A stretch of DNA of 64,000 bases from Anaerolineae bacterium (GTDB lineage: Bacteria; Chloroflexota; Anaerolineae; Promineifilales; Promineifilaceae), in assembly GCA_020848035.1 (NCBI GenBank), contig JADLAX010000003.1:62001-126000 (forward strand), given 5' to 3'. Shown here in pieces: positions 42,109-51,203 of this stretch. Within the stretch, counting starts at the first letter, position 1; each line of letters opens with the position of its first letter. Below the pieces are notes generated by a model. The model had not been told where the DNA came from, did not search any database, and worked only from the letters and a program-made list of their open reading frames with translations. The translations under genes were made by a program, and so were the position numbers.

Positions 42109-43617
42109 ATGATGAGCACAAAATTCCAACAACTGCTTGAAAAAGTGTACGAAATTCACGACATCGAAAAGGCGATGGGCGTTTTAGGCTGGGACAAGGA
42201 GACCAATATGCCCCAGGCGGGCAACCTAGCCCGCATCCAACAGATGACCACCCTGCGCCGCATCAGCCATGAGCTGTTTACGGCCGATGAGATGGGTGAG
42301 CTGATTGAAACGGCCGCTGCCGAAATCGCCGACGCCGCCTATGAGAGCAACGAAGCCAGCCTGATCCGCTACCTGCGCCGCAGCTACGCCGAATCGCGCC
42401 AGCTGCCGCCCGCGTTTGTGCGCCGCGTCAGTGAGGTGAGCGGTAAGGCGCAGCCCGCCTGGGTGGAGGCACGCGCCAGCAACAACTTTGCCCACTTCCA
42501 ACCGCACCTGGAAGAAGTGGTAAAGCTGGTGCAGGAAATGGCCGAGCTGTACGGTTATGAGGATGAAAAATACGATCCGCTGCTGGACAAATTTGAGCAT
42601 GGCATGAAAACGGCCGAAGTTCGTGCCATCTTCAACGCTGTCAAGGCAGAGCTGATTCCCTTGCGCCAGGCCATTACCGAACGCGGTACGGCCGTTGATG
42701 ACAGCCTGGTGCACCAACCATTTCCCATTGATAAGCAGAAAGAGTTTGCCTACTACATCGCCGACGCCGCCGGTTATGACCTCAGCCGGGGCCACCTGGG
42801 CACGGTGGTGCATCCTTTTGCCACCAGCTTCAGCCGCGACGACGCACGCATTACCACGCGCTGGTATCCCAATTTCTTAAACCCGTCGCTGTTTGGCACG
42901 CTGCATGAATCGGGCCACGCCATGTACGAGCAGGGCACCCACCCCGACCTGGCCCGCACGCCGCTGGCCCGCGGCACCTCCAGCGGCATCCACGAATCCC
43001 AATCGCGCATGATTGAAAACATCGTCGGGCGCAGCCTGGGTTTCTGGCAGGCCCACTACCCCAGACTGCAAGCCATTTTCCCCGACCAGCTGGGCAGTCA
43101 TGGCGTTCAGGCATTTTACCGGGCAATCAACAAGGTGCAGCCGTCATTTATTCGCGTGGAGGCGGACGAGCTGACCTACAACTTCCACATCATTTTGCGC
43201 TTTGAGCTGGAGCAGGCGCTGCTCACCGGCGATCTGGCCGTGGCCGACCTACCCACTGCCTGGAACGACAAAATGAACGAGCTGCTGGGCGTGGTACCGC
43301 CCAGCGACAGCGACGGCTGTTTGCAAGATGTGCACTGGACGCGGCCTGGTTTTGGCTACTTCCCGACGTATGCGCTGGGCAATTTGTATGCGGCGCAGTT
43401 TTATGAAACGGCCGTAACCCAAAACCCCACCATCGCTGAGGAAATGGCCCAGGGCCAGACCGGTGCCCTGGTGGCGTGGCTGCGCCAGAACATTCACCAA
43501 CACGGCCGTAAATTCACCCCGGCCGAACTGGTGCAGCACATTACCGGCGGACCGCTGACGCACCAACCATTTATGCGCTACGTCACCCAAAAATTCAGCG
43601 AAATTTACGAACTGTAG
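42109..43617 (+). CDS. M32-family metallocarboxypeptidase
   Basis: A 502-residue zinc carboxypeptidase of the Taq/Pfu type, which trims C-terminal residues from peptides. Motifs: HPFATSFSRDDARITTRW near 245-260, the zinc motif HESGH at 266-270, the third-ligand segment SGIHESQSRMIEN near 298, the VEADELTYNFHIILRFELE segment and GYFPTYALGNL near the end. Length fits the family (about 500). Start ATG at 42109 or the adjacent 42112; AAAAGGACGG is upstream. Divergent from the carH-like gene, so the CAAAA boxes could affect it too, though no good promoter of its own was placed. Confidence 0.95.
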   Translation: MMSTKFQQLLEKVYEIHDIEKAMGVLGWDKETNMPQAGNLARIQQMTTLRRISHELFTADEMGELIETAAAEIADAAYESNEASLIRYLRRSYAESRQLPPAFVRRVSEVSGKAQPAWVEARASNNFAHFQPHLEEVVKLVQEMAELYGYEDEKYDPLLDKFEHGMKTAEVRAIFNAVKAELIPLRQAITERGTAVDDSLVHQPFPIDKQKEFAYYIADAAGYDLSRGHLGTVVHPFATSFSRDDARITTRWYPNFLNPSLFGTLHESGHAMYEQGTHPDLARTPLARGTSSGIHESQSRMIENIVGRSLGFWQAHYPRLQAIFPDQLGSHGVQAFYRAINKVQPSFIRVEADELTYNFHIILRFELEQALLTGDLAVADLPTAWNDKMNELLGVVPPSDSDGCLQDVHWTRPGFGYFPTYALGNLYAAQFYETAVTQNPTIAEEMAQGQTGALVAWLRQNIHQHGRKFTPAELVQHITGGPLTHQPFMRYVTQKFSEIYEL

Positions 43618-43664
43618 GGAAGAGTAAGAATTGACTGTATCGGAGAGCTTGGGGGAAACTGTTT

Positions 43665-43723
43665 GAAACGTGAAACGTGAAGCGTGAGAATTTGCCCATC
43701 ACGTTTCACGCTTCACGTTTCAC
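43665..43723. repeat. Intergenic inverted repeat of the GTGAAACGTGA family
   Basis: GAAACGTGAAACGTGAAGCGTGA is mirrored by TCACGTTTCACGCTTCACGTTTC. Other members lie at 48772-48823, 52675-52719, 58721-58784 and 62371-62415, with a degenerate one at 54428-54470. Confidence 0.9.
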
Positions 43724-43727
43724 TTTT

Positions 43728-44114
43728 CTAGAAGAAGCCGCCGCGAATGGCCTGAACGCCCACAAACACCAGCACCAGCACCACAATCACCAAAATCAGG
43801 TTGTTGCGGAATTTCTTGGCGCTGTCGGTTGATTTACGCCAGGCGGCGTTGCTGTGCGCCAGCAGCACCGCCAGAAACATTGTACCAGCATGTTCAAGGC
43901 GCTCACGAACTTGAAAACCGAGTGAAAAGAGCAAAATCAGCCCCAACAAAAAGTTGATGTCAATGAGGCCCACCAGGGCCGACATCAGGCCGCGATCCGC
44001 CGACTTGTACTCTGCTTTTTGGATCAGCCCCCAGGCAAACTTCACAATCACCACGACGGCCACAATGGCCACCAACCAGCGAAACTCCCCATGAATCGTG
44101 CGAACAATATCCAC
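43728..44114 (-). CDS. Small membrane protein, hypothetical
   Basis: A 128-residue protein with four hydrophobic segments at about 12-30, 43-63, 76-88 and 103-121. The start MDIVRTIHGEFRWLVAIVAV and the central RGLMSALVGLIDINFLLGLILLF suggest a cytochrome b561-like or DoxX-like four-helix bundle, but no metal-ligand pattern is convincing. GTG start at 44114 with AAAGGAGAG seven bases upstream. It follows the CNNM pair by 15 bases in the same direction, so it is probably the last gene of that operon. Confidence 0.7.
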   Translation of the reverse strand: MDIVRTIHGEFRWLVAIVAVVVIVKFAWGLIQKAEYKSADRGLMSALVGLIDINFLLGLILLFSLGFQVRERLEHAGTMFLAVLLAHSNAAWRKSTDSAKKFRNNLILVIVVLVLVFVGVQAIRGGFF

Positions 44115-44129
44115 AAAACTCTCCTTTTA

Positions 44130-45584
44130 CTATGTGTTGTCTTGAGGGGGAACGGCCGTATCCTCATCCGTCGTTCGGTTTGGGTCTGGAAATTCAACCA
44201 AAACTCGCGCCACCGCCCGCCCCTCAACCGCTAAAACCCGAATATGTATTTTATCATTATAAACAACTTCATCACCCACAACCGGCGGACGACCCAGCTT
44301 AGAAATCACCAGCCCTCCCACCGTCTCGACGTCTGGCAAATCATCCTCATTGCCCCAAAAGCCGTCGTCAAAATCATCGACCAAATACTCACCCTCGGCC
44401 TCAATCAGGCCAGGACCCAGCTCCACAAACGGCTCTTTTTCCAGATCAAACTCATCGCGCACTTCACCAACCACCTCTTCCACCAGATCTTCCAGCGTCA
44501 CAATGCCATCCATACCGCCAAACTCATCCAGCACAATGGCCATGTGCAGCTTCTGCCGCTTAAACGCCGCCAGCAGCGTCTCCACAGGCAAATCCTCTGG
44601 CACCGCCGGAGCCGAGCGCAAAATCAGCCGTAAATCAAAGCGGCTCTCGCTGCGTAACGTCTGTTTGATCAAATCCTTGAGGTGCAAAATACCAACGATA
44701 TGATCCCGATCGCCATCATAGACCGGGAAGCGGCTGTGGCGGCTTTCCGAAACGATTTTTAGGATTTCTTGCCGGGAAACATCAACTGGAATGGCCTGAA
44801 CCTTGGTGCGCGGCGTCATCACTTGCGAAACGGTCCGATCACTAAAATCGAAAATATTCAGGATCATTTCCTGCTCTTCCACGTTCAGCAGACCACCTTC
44901 GGTACTTTCCGTCACAATAAGCTCCAGCTCTTCGGCCGAAAGCACCCGCTCGTGCCCTTCAGCTGGCGGAATACGAAACAGCTTGAGCATCGAAACACCG
45001 ATGCGGTTGAGGATTTTCACCGGGTAGCTCAAAATCCAGCGCGCCACCGTCATGGGGGTTGTTAAGAGCAGCACCATTCGTGGCGCGTCGGACAAGGCCA
45101 GCGATTTGGGCACCATTTCCCCCACGACCACGTGCAAATAGGTGAGCAGCCCCAGCGCCACTACGTAACCAATGCTTTCAACCAGTTCAATTGACGGTTC
45201 AAACCAGAGACGTTCCAGGTAAGGTTCAATAAAGTGGGCAATTTGCGGTTCGCCGTACATGGCCAGACCCAACGAAGCAATGGTGATCCCCAGCTGGGCC
45301 GTGGCGATGTATTGGTCCTGCTTTTGGCGCGATTCAATGGTGGCCAACACCGGCGCAGCGCGGCTAACACCTTCCTCAACCATTTGCTCCAGCTGAGTCG
45401 GCCGTACGCCAATGATGGAAAACTCGGCCATCACAAACAGGCCGTTAATCAGCACCAGCACGATGATAACCACCAGGGCCACCAGCAGCGTGCTGAACGA
45501 CGAATGAGAGGCTTCCTGGGCAGCGGCCGTGGCCAACACACCCAAACCGGGTAAAGTAATCGCCAGCAGGAGGAACTTAGTCAT
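44130..45584 (-). CDS. CNNM/CorC-family membrane protein with CBS pair (second of two)
   Basis: A 484-residue protein of the HlyC/CorC-CNNM group, associated with Mg2+ or other divalent cation transport. The DUF21 membrane domain spans about 1-200 (NGLFVMAEFSIIGVR, VVVGEMVPKSLAL). A CBS pair follows (RTVSQVMTPRTKVQAI, HIVGILHLKDLI, HMAIVLDEFGGMDGIVTLEDLVEEVVGE), then the CorC_HlyC domain with GGLVISKLGRPPVVGDEV. ATG at 45584 is chosen over upstream in-frame codons because GGGAGGTGG lies just ahead. It overlaps the stop of the first CNNM gene by eight bases, so the two are translationally coupled and may form a heteromer. Confidence 0.93.
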   Translation of the reverse strand: MTKFLLLAITLPGLGVLATAAAQEASHSSFSTLLVALVVIIVLVLINGLFVMAEFSIIGVRPTQLEQMVEEGVSRAAPVLATIESRQKQDQYIATAQLGITIASLGLAMYGEPQIAHFIEPYLERLWFEPSIELVESIGYVVALGLLTYLHVVVGEMVPKSLALSDAPRMVLLLTTPMTVARWILSYPVKILNRIGVSMLKLFRIPPAEGHERVLSAEELELIVTESTEGGLLNVEEQEMILNIFDFSDRTVSQVMTPRTKVQAIPVDVSRQEILKIVSESRHSRFPVYDGDRDHIVGILHLKDLIKQTLRSESRFDLRLILRSAPAVPEDLPVETLLAAFKRQKLHMAIVLDEFGGMDGIVTLEDLVEEVVGEVRDEFDLEKEPFVELGPGLIEAEGEYLVDDFDDGFWGNEDDLPDVETVGGLVISKLGRPPVVGDEVVYNDKIHIRVLAVEGRAVARVLVEFPDPNRTTDEDTAVPPQDNT

Positions 45585-46986
45585 GATCAGCCACCTCCCA
45601 CTCAATAAACGGATCATCATCACTTTCGGTAGGCGGCAGCTTCAATGAAACTTCGGAGACGCCCGGATCAGACATCGCCTCCACGCGAATGGTGATATCG
45701 CCAAAAGCCACCGTGTCGCCCACCCTGGGCGGACGGCCGAGTTCGCTAAACACCAGCCCGCCCAACGTATCGGCATTTTCTTCCGGCAGCTCCAGCTCCA
45801 AGTATTCGTTCACATCGGCCACCAGCAAATCGGCTCGCAGGTAGATGCGCCCCTCTTTGTCCTTGGCAATCAGCGCCATTTCATTGTCAAATTCGTCTTG
45901 CAGCTCACCAAAAATCTCTTCAATGAGATCTTCAAAGGTAATCAGGCCCACCGTGCCGCCATACTCGTCGAATACAATCGCCAGATATTTGCGGCGGCTG
46001 TTGAGCCGCTTCCACAGGTCCGAAATCGGGATGGTTTCAGGCACAAAAACCACCTCGCGCAAAATCGACGCCACGTCCTCGCTCTGCTGGTTGTACAGAC
46101 CAAACAGATCCTTGATGTGTACAAACCCGATGATATCGTCGATGGTTTCTTTGTAGATGGGGATACGCGAGAGGCCTGCGTCCAGCGCCGTTTGCATCAC
46201 GTCGGCCACTTTGCTGTTCAGCGGGGCCGCGATGAGCCTGGTGCGATGCAGCATCACCTGCTTGGCGGTGAGGTCGCGCAGGCGAAAGGTGTTGCGCAGC
46301 AAACGCCGCTCCTCGTCGCTAAGCAGGTCCTGGTCATGGCTTTCGGTAACAAGCAGCTCAATTTCTTCGGGGGAGTAAGCGTGGCCATTTTTCTCTTTTA
46401 ACGGCCGTCCCAACGCCTTCAATATCAAGTTACCACTGCCGTTAAACAGGGCAATTAAGCCAGTGTAAGTAATGATCAATTGCGTAATGCGCATCGGCAC
46501 GGCAACGGCCAGCGCCACGCTCTCTGGATATTGAATCGCCACCGACTTGGGGAACAATTCCCCCATGATCACCTGCAAAATAGTAATGCCCGCCAAAACC
46601 AGGGTGATGGCAATCGACGTGGCTGCCGGTTCAGCCCAACTTGCGGTGGACTCCACCCCCAAAGAGGCCAGGGCCGGTGCCAAAGCAGTCAGCAACCGCG
46701 CTAACGGCGCTACCAGCAGTTGGGCAATCACACTCTGCCCATAAGCACCCACCACCAGCGACGAGATGGTAATGCCAATCTGGCAGGTGGCTATGTAGCG
46801 ATCCAGCTTGTGGCTGTCTTGCATGATAGGCAGCAGCAGCAGCGCCATGCGGTTGCCCTGGCCCGCCATCTGGCTAATGCGGGTGCGCCGGGCCGAAACC
46901 GTGGCAAATTCGGCCGCCACGTATAAAGCATTAAAAAAAATCATCAGGGCTACAACAGCCACAATCGTCAAAATCGTTAATAACAT
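45577..46986 (-). CDS. CNNM/CorC-family membrane protein with CBS pair (first of two)
   Basis: A 469-residue paralogue of the following gene, same domain order: DUF21 (NALYVAAEFATVSARRTR, VIMGELFPKSVAI), CBS pair (LTAKQVMLHRTRLIAAP, IIGFVHIKDLFGLY, YLAIVFDEYGGTVGLITFED), CorC_HlyC tail (GGLVFSELGRPPRVGD). The start is uncertain: ATG at 46986 fits the first membrane helix (MLLTILTIVAVVALM), with only weak AAAAAAGCTG upstream; a TTG 66 bases further out is possible. The 342-base leader region upstream has GC-rich stem-loops but no recognised riboswitch. Confidence 0.88.
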   Translation of the reverse strand: MLLTILTIVAVVALMIFFNALYVAAEFATVSARRTRISQMAGQGNRMALLLLPIMQDSHKLDRYIATCQIGITISSLVVGAYGQSVIAQLLVAPLARLLTALAPALASLGVESTASWAEPAATSIAITLVLAGITILQVIMGELFPKSVAIQYPESVALAVAVPMRITQLIITYTGLIALFNGSGNLILKALGRPLKEKNGHAYSPEEIELLVTESHDQDLLSDEERRLLRNTFRLRDLTAKQVMLHRTRLIAAPLNSKVADVMQTALDAGLSRIPIYKETIDDIIGFVHIKDLFGLYNQQSEDVASILREVVFVPETIPISDLWKRLNSRRKYLAIVFDEYGGTVGLITFEDLIEEIFGELQDEFDNEMALIAKDKEGRIYLRADLLVADVNEYLELELPEENADTLGGLVFSELGRPPRVGDTVAFGDITIRVEAMSDPGVSEVSLKLPPTESDDDPFIEWEVADHD

Positions 46987-47328
46987 CAGCTTTTTTATGG
47001 GATTAAACAATACCCAATACACAATAGGCCCACCGCTGGGGTAGGCTGCCAACCAATAATTTGCTCAGACACACCGGGGAGAGATGGGTGATAAGGGTCA
47101 GGCGCCTCAGGATTAGAATCGGTCAAGGCATCCCCCTCTTAAACACAGAGGCTGCAACCGTGCAAACAGAACCGGGGCGAAACTCCCCCAGGCAGTTCAA
47201 TCACTCGGCTAAGATGGCTGGGTGTGGCTTTGTCTACACAAATTGTTGGTTGCATTAAACTTTACTCAAAAAAGGCTAGTAAAAATTATAGAACAGGGGA
47301 TAACAATGGTCAAACCAGGAGCGGACAA
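46987..47328 (-). other. Leader or gap upstream of the CNNM pair
   Basis: 342 bases between the CNNM pair and the convergently unrelated DUF2905 end. Minus-strand sequence contains GC-rich potential stems (for example GGGG-AGTTTCG-CCCC near 47173-47188). I compared it mentally with Mg2+ (M-box), Mn2+ (yybP) and c-di-AMP riboswitch signatures and found none. It could be a structured 5' leader or plain spacer. Confidence 0.3.
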
Positions 47329-47556
47329 TCATCGGCGGAAAATGCGAATGACGATGTTGAGCAAAATCGTACCCAACACGCTTACCAAAATCATCGTGGC
47401 CAGGGGGAAGTAGATGCGGTAATTTTCCCCTTCGATTTCAAAATCACCGGGCAGGTTGCCCAACCAGGGGAAATATTTGGCAGCGACGAGTACCAGAATG
47501 CCCGCCAGGGCAATGGTTGCGCCAATGATCAGCAGCAAACGGCCGAATTCCACCAC
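47329..47556 (-). CDS. DUF2905 family small membrane protein
   Basis: A 75-residue protein with two membrane helices (LLLIIGATIALAGILVLVA; TMILVSVLGTILLNIVI) joined by the hallmark loop LGNLPGDFEIEGENYRIYFPLAT. DUF2905 genes often sit next to ruvB, as here, but their role is unknown. GTG start at 47556; the SD lies in the last codons of ruvB, six bases upstream, so expression follows ruvB. Confidence 0.9.
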   Translation of the reverse strand: MVEFGRLLLIIGATIALAGILVLVAAKYFPWLGNLPGDFEIEGENYRIYFPLATMILVSVLGTILLNIVIRIFRR

Positions 47557-47562
47557 CAGACC

Positions 47563-48657
47563 CTACTCCTCTACCCCGTCACTGTCGCCATCGCTGCCCG
47601 ATGCGTTAAACAGGCTGGGCTGGTTGGGCTTGCCCGCCAGCACATGCTGCGGCAGTGGCAGGTTCAGGTGACGATAGGCGTGGGGCGTAGCCACGCGTCC
47701 GCGTGCCGTGCGCTCCAAAAAGCCCAACTGGAGCAGGTACGGCTCCACCACGTCCATAATCGTGTCCGACTCTTCGCTGATGGAGGCACCAATTGTGTCC
47801 AGCCCCACCGGCCCGCCGCCAAACTTCTCGATGATGGAGCGCAGCACCCGGCGGTCCAGGTCATCCAGCCCAAGTTGGTCAATTTCCAGGAGGTCAAGGG
47901 CGGCAACGGCCGTTTCCCTCGTAATCTCCCCCTGTGCCCGCACCTCGGCAAAGTCACGTACCCGGCGCAGCAGGCGCAGCGCCACCCGGGGCGTGCCACG
48001 TGACCGACGGGCAATTTCCGTGGCCCCCGTTGGCTCGATGGGCACCTGCAAAATGCCCGCCCCGCGCATCACAATCGTCTCGATGGCCTCAAGTTCGTAA
48101 AAATCCATGCGGTAGAGTGCGCCAAAGCGCGCCCGCAGCGGGGCCGTCAGCAGCGCCAGCCGGGTGGTAGCGCCAATGACGGTAAATTTGGGCAGCTTCA
48201 GGCGCACGTTTTTGGCCCCTGGCCCCTTGCCCACCACGATGTCCAGCACAAAATCTTCCATCGCCGGGTACAAAATCTCTTCCACCGCCCGCCCCAACCG
48301 GTGCACTTCGTCAATGAACAGGATGTCGCCCGCCCGCATGTTGGTGAGGATGGCTGCCAGGTCGCCGGCCCGCTCAATGGCTGGCCCGGCGGTGATGCGG
48401 ATGTTGACGTTCATCTCGTTGGCCACCACGTGGGCCAGGGTGGTTTTGCCCAGCCCCGGCGGGCCGTGAAACAGCACGTGGTCCAGCGGTTCCTGCCGCC
48501 CCTTGGCCGCCTCGATGAGGATGGCCAGATTGGCCTTGAGGCGCTCCTGGCCGGTAAATTCGGCCAGCTGCTGCGGCCGCATCAGGCCATCTAAACGGCC
48601 GTCTTCCCGCTTTTTGCCCGGTGAAATATGTCGGTTGGTTGATGCCTTGTCATTCAT
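47563..48657 (-). CDS. ruvB: Holliday junction branch-migration ATPase RuvB
   Basis: Hexameric AAA+ motor that drives branch migration of Holliday junctions with RuvA. The 364-residue protein has [18 protein letters not shown], Walker [12 protein letters not shown], Walker [11 protein letters not shown], sensor 1 [19 protein letters not shown] with the arginine finger region, sensor 2 [19 protein letters not shown], and the winged-helix tail [20 protein letters not shown] ~25-residue acidic tail is extra. No ruvA or ruvC is adjacent. No strong SD is present ahead of the ATG. Confidence 0.98.
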   Translation of the reverse strand: MNDKASTNRHISPGKKREDGRLDGLMRPQQLAEFTGQERLKANLAILIEAAKGRQEPLDHVLFHGPPGLGKTTLAHVVANEMNVNIRITAGPAIERAGDLAAILTNMRAGDILFIDEVHRLGRAVEEILYPAMEDFVLDIVVGKGPGAKNVRLKLPKFTVIGATTRLALLTAPLRARFGALYRMDFYELEAIETIVMRGAGILQVPIEPTGATEIARRSRGTPRVALRLLRRVRDFAEVRAQGEITRETAVAALDLLEIDQLGLDDLDRRVLRSIIEKFGGGPVGLDTIGASISEESDTIMDVVEPYLLQLGFLERTARGRVATPHAYRHLNLPLPQHVLAGKPNQPSLFNASGSDGDSDGVEE

Positions 48658-48691
48658 AATTTTTCTGTTGCCAACAAACTAACTGCGTGGG

Positions 48692-48721
48692 ATTATACGA
48701 TAACTGCGCCTGAATGCGTAA
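48692..48721 (-). promoter_or_regulatory. Promoter of ruvB
   Basis: On the minus strand TATAAT (48692-48697) lies 18 bases after TTACGC (48716-48721). The leader would be about 30 bases. Confidence 0.5.
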
Positions 48722-48771
48722 CGGCCGTCACCGCAACGGCCGTAAACACGCACCAGGCACAAACGTTCATG

Positions 48772-48823
48772 GAAACGTGAAACGTGAAACGTGAACAAAC
48801 AGATTCGCGCTTCACGTTTCACG
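48772..48823. repeat. Intergenic inverted repeat of the GTGAAACGTGA family
   Basis: GAAACGTGAAACGTGAAACGTGA on the left, CGCTTCACGTTTCACG on the right. Further right, near 48893-48935, is a TCTGCG-iterated segment of another intergenic repeat family. Confidence 0.85.
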
Positions 48824-48955
48824 AATCATTCTGAGGAGACGACATCGGCTGTCGCTGCCACCATGAACGAAAATCAGCAGATTTCGCAGATTCAACAGAT
48901 TTTTTCTCTGCGACTCCGCGTCTCTGCGTTAAATTATTTTCGAAGGAGGAGAGGA

Positions 48956-49576
48956 ATGGTTTTTGAGTCTAAACATCCGCTGGTGAAACACAAGCTGTCG
49001 CTGATGCGCAGCGTGGAGACCAAGCCCAAGAAGTTCCGCGAGCTGATTCGCGAAGTGGCCATGCTGCTTTGCTACGAAGCCACCGCCGATTTAGTCACCC
49101 AGGAAATTGAAGTAAAAACGCCGATGGGAACGGCCGTAGGCCAGGACCTCAGCGAAAAAATTGGGCTTATTCCCATTTTACGCGCCGGGTTGGGCATGGT
49201 GGATGGCATTTGGGAAATGATGCCCAGCGCCGAAGTGTGGCACATCGGCCTCTACCGTGACGAAGAGACGCTCCAGCCGGTTTCCTACTACAACAAGCTG
49301 CCCACCTTCCCCACCGTGCAGGTGTGCCTGGTGCTGGACCCCATGCTGGCCACCGGCGGCTCAGCCATCGCCACCATCGACATTTTGAAGAAATGGGGTG
49401 CCCAGCGCATCAAATTTGTCGGCCTGCTGGCCGCCCCCGAAGGCATTGCCGCGCTGCACAACGCCCACCCGGATGTGCCCATTCACATTGCCCAAATTGA
49501 TTCCCACCTGAACAACATCGGCTTCATCGTGCCGGGGTTGGGCGATGCGGGGGATCGGCAGTTTGGGACGGGGTGA
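48956..49576 (+). CDS. upp: Uracil phosphoribosyltransferase
   Basis: Pyrimidine salvage: uracil plus PRPP gives UMP. The 206-residue protein has the expected N-terminus ([27 protein letters not shown]), [16 protein letters not shown], the PRPP loop [14 protein letters not shown] and the uracil-binding end [20 protein letters not shown] at 48956 follows AAGGAGGAGAGG; the frame stays open upstream through the intergenic repeats but that part is not family sequence. Confidence 0.98.
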   Translation: MVFESKHPLVKHKLSLMRSVETKPKKFRELIREVAMLLCYEATADLVTQEIEVKTPMGTAVGQDLSEKIGLIPILRAGLGMVDGIWEMMPSAEVWHIGLYRDEETLQPVSYYNKLPTFPTVQVCLVLDPMLATGGSAIATIDILKKWGAQRIKFVGLLAAPEGIAALHNAHPDVPIHIAQIDSHLNNIGFIVPGLGDAGDRQFGTG

Positions 49577-49621
49577 GGGGGTGACAAGGTGAAGGGGTGA
49601 CAGGGTGAAGGGGTGAAGGGT
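49576..49621. repeat. Iterated GGTGACA/GGTGAAG word repeat
   Basis: A tandem run of GGGGTGA, GGTGACA and GGTGAAG words between upp and the next gene. A second copy of the same family lies at 58613-58665. Confidence 0.8.
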
Positions 49622-49652
49622 GTTGAGGAATGATTTTAGGGATGAGTGAAAT

Positions 49653-50762
49653 TTGATCTACTTGTTGGTTTTTGGGGTGGCGTTGGGGACGGCCGTTTTG
49701 TTTATGTCACCCGTCCGCCAGCTGGCATTTCGTTGGGGGATTGTGGCCAGGCCGGGGGGACGTCGCCAGCATGCGGGCATGGTGCCCAAGCTGGGCGGCG
49801 TGCCCATCATCCTGGGCTACCTGGTAGGCATTGCCCTGATTTACGTCTTGCTGCCCCCGGAAGCCGACAATGCGCTGCGGCTGCGCGGTGTCATTGTGGG
49901 CAGCGTCGTCATTTTTGTTGGCGCACTGCTGGATGACAAGCTGGATTTAGCACCGCGCTGGCAGCTTGCCTTCCAGATTGTGGCGGCGGTTATTGCCATC
50001 AGCCACACGGTCTTTATCGAGCGTTTCACCAACCCGCTGCCCACCCCCGACTTCTGGCAGAGCGGTTTTGCCTCGCTCTTTTTCTACCTGGACGCCGCCA
50101 ACCCCAACATTGTGGTGATACGGCCGTTTCTCGTCTACCTCATCTCGCTTTTCTGGGTCTTGGGCATGATCAACGCCGTTAACTTCCTGGATGGGCTGGA
50201 TGGCCTGGCCGCGGGCGTCAGCACCATCGCCGTGCTGATGTTTGCCCTGCACAGCTTCCGCCTGCTGGCCGATACGGGCCAAACGGCCGTAACCTTCTTC
50301 CCACTGGCCCTGGCCGGGGCGCTCATCGGCTTTTTACGCTTCAACTTTGCCCCGGCGACCATTTTTCTGGGCACCACCGGGGCGTGGCTGCTGGGCTACA
50401 ACCTGGCCACGCTCTCCATCCTGGCCCCGGCCAAGCTCTCTACGGCGCTGCTGGTGATGGCCGTGCCCATTTTAGACGTGGCCTGGCTGATTGTGGCCCG
50501 GCTGCGCCAGGGGCGGCATCCATTCCAGGGCGACCGGCGGCATTTACATTTTCGGCTGCTAGATCGGGGGCTGCCGGTGCGCGGCATTGTGTTGGGCTAT
50601 TACGCGGTGGCCATCGCCTTTGGCCTGGTGGCCATTTTTGTGGCCAGCCGCCTGCTAAAAATTGGGCTGTGGCTGCTGCTGGCAACGGCCGTACTCATCC
50701 TGCTTACCTGGCTCACCACCCGTACCAATCGCCCCTTCTCACCGACGGAAACCAATGATTAA
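49653..50762 (+). CDS. WecA/MraY-type undecaprenyl-phosphate sugar-1-phosphate transferase
   Basis: A 369-residue polytopic membrane enzyme that transfers a sugar-1-phosphate (probably GlcNAc-1-P) from a UDP-sugar to undecaprenyl phosphate, starting a surface polysaccharide. It has about ten helices and the family motifs: VPKLGGVPI, the Mg-binding LLDDKLDL, NAVNFLDGLDGLAAG, VPILDVAWLIVARLRQGRHPF and GDRRHLHFRLLDRG. The latter His motif fits WecA-like rather than MraY enzymes. TTG start at 49653; the SD is weak. It probably forms an operon with upp. Confidence 0.92.
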   Translation: MIYLLVFGVALGTAVLFMSPVRQLAFRWGIVARPGGRRQHAGMVPKLGGVPIILGYLVGIALIYVLLPPEADNALRLRGVIVGSVVIFVGALLDDKLDLAPRWQLAFQIVAAVIAISHTVFIERFTNPLPTPDFWQSGFASLFFYLDAANPNIVVIRPFLVYLISLFWVLGMINAVNFLDGLDGLAAGVSTIAVLMFALHSFRLLADTGQTAVTFFPLALAGALIGFLRFNFAPATIFLGTTGAWLLGYNLATLSILAPAKLSTALLVMAVPILDVAWLIVARLRQGRHPFQGDRRHLHFRLLDRGLPVRGIVLGYYAVAIAFGLVAIFVASRLLKIGLWLLLATAVLILLTWLTTRTNRPFSPTETND

Positions 50763-50891
50763 ATTGTAGTGAGTTTTACAGGGCTGCCGCGGGAACTATT
50801 ACAGTGTAACAGAAATTGTCAGGTAAACTGGGTATAGTTCCTCAGTACTAGTAAAGTTAATAAGTAGTGGAAGAAAAGGAAGTCGGTTCAG

Positions 50892-51077
50892 ATGAAAACA
50901 AATCGTATGATGAACGCAACCAACGGCAGTCACCAGAGTGGCATGAAAGCAGTACCGAATGCAGAAATGTTGTCCCGACAGATTGAAAGTTTGCGGGTTG
51001 TGGTCCGCCGCATGAAGGCGTATGAATCCTCTACCCTGAACTCCCTGATTAACCAGAAGCTAAAAGAGCTGAAGTAG
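50892..51077 (+). CDS. Small helical protein, hypothetical
   Basis: A 61-residue basic protein, MKTNRMMNATNGSHQSG then a helix of about 38 residues (LSRQIESLRVVVRRMKAYE, LINQKLKELK) with a coiled-coil heptad. AAGGAAG lies ten bases upstream of the ATG, and a strong terminator follows, so it appears to be a genuine single-gene unit. Function unknown; a nucleoid or regulatory partner is possible. Confidence 0.6.
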   Translation: MKTNRMMNATNGSHQSGMKAVPNAEMLSRQIESLRVVVRRMKAYESSTLNSLINQKLKELK

Positions 51078-51172
51078 CAAGTTCATTTCCGGTGTGACGC
51101 AGTTGTCACAGCGTAGCAAAGGCGAGAAAATTTGTGGCAGTGCGTCGCACTTTCCCCTAAATAAACAAAAGC

Positions 51173-51200
51173 AAAAAGCCAGGCAATGCCTGGCTTTTTT
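51173..51200. terminator. Bidirectional terminator
   Basis: AAAAAGCCAGGCA and TGCCTGGCTTTTTT form a perfect stem with A- and T-runs, between the small helical gene and the esterase gene on opposite strands. Confidence 0.92.
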
Positions 51201-51203
51201 GAT

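Noticed and set aside
46987..47328. Mg2+ (M-box), Mn2+ or c-di-AMP riboswitch ahead of the CNNM genes
   Set aside because: None of the conserved core strings of these riboswitches could be found; only generic stems.
47224..48003. Plus-strand open frame across ruvB and DUF2905
   Set aside because: It is antisense to two well supported genes and has no recognisable protein features.
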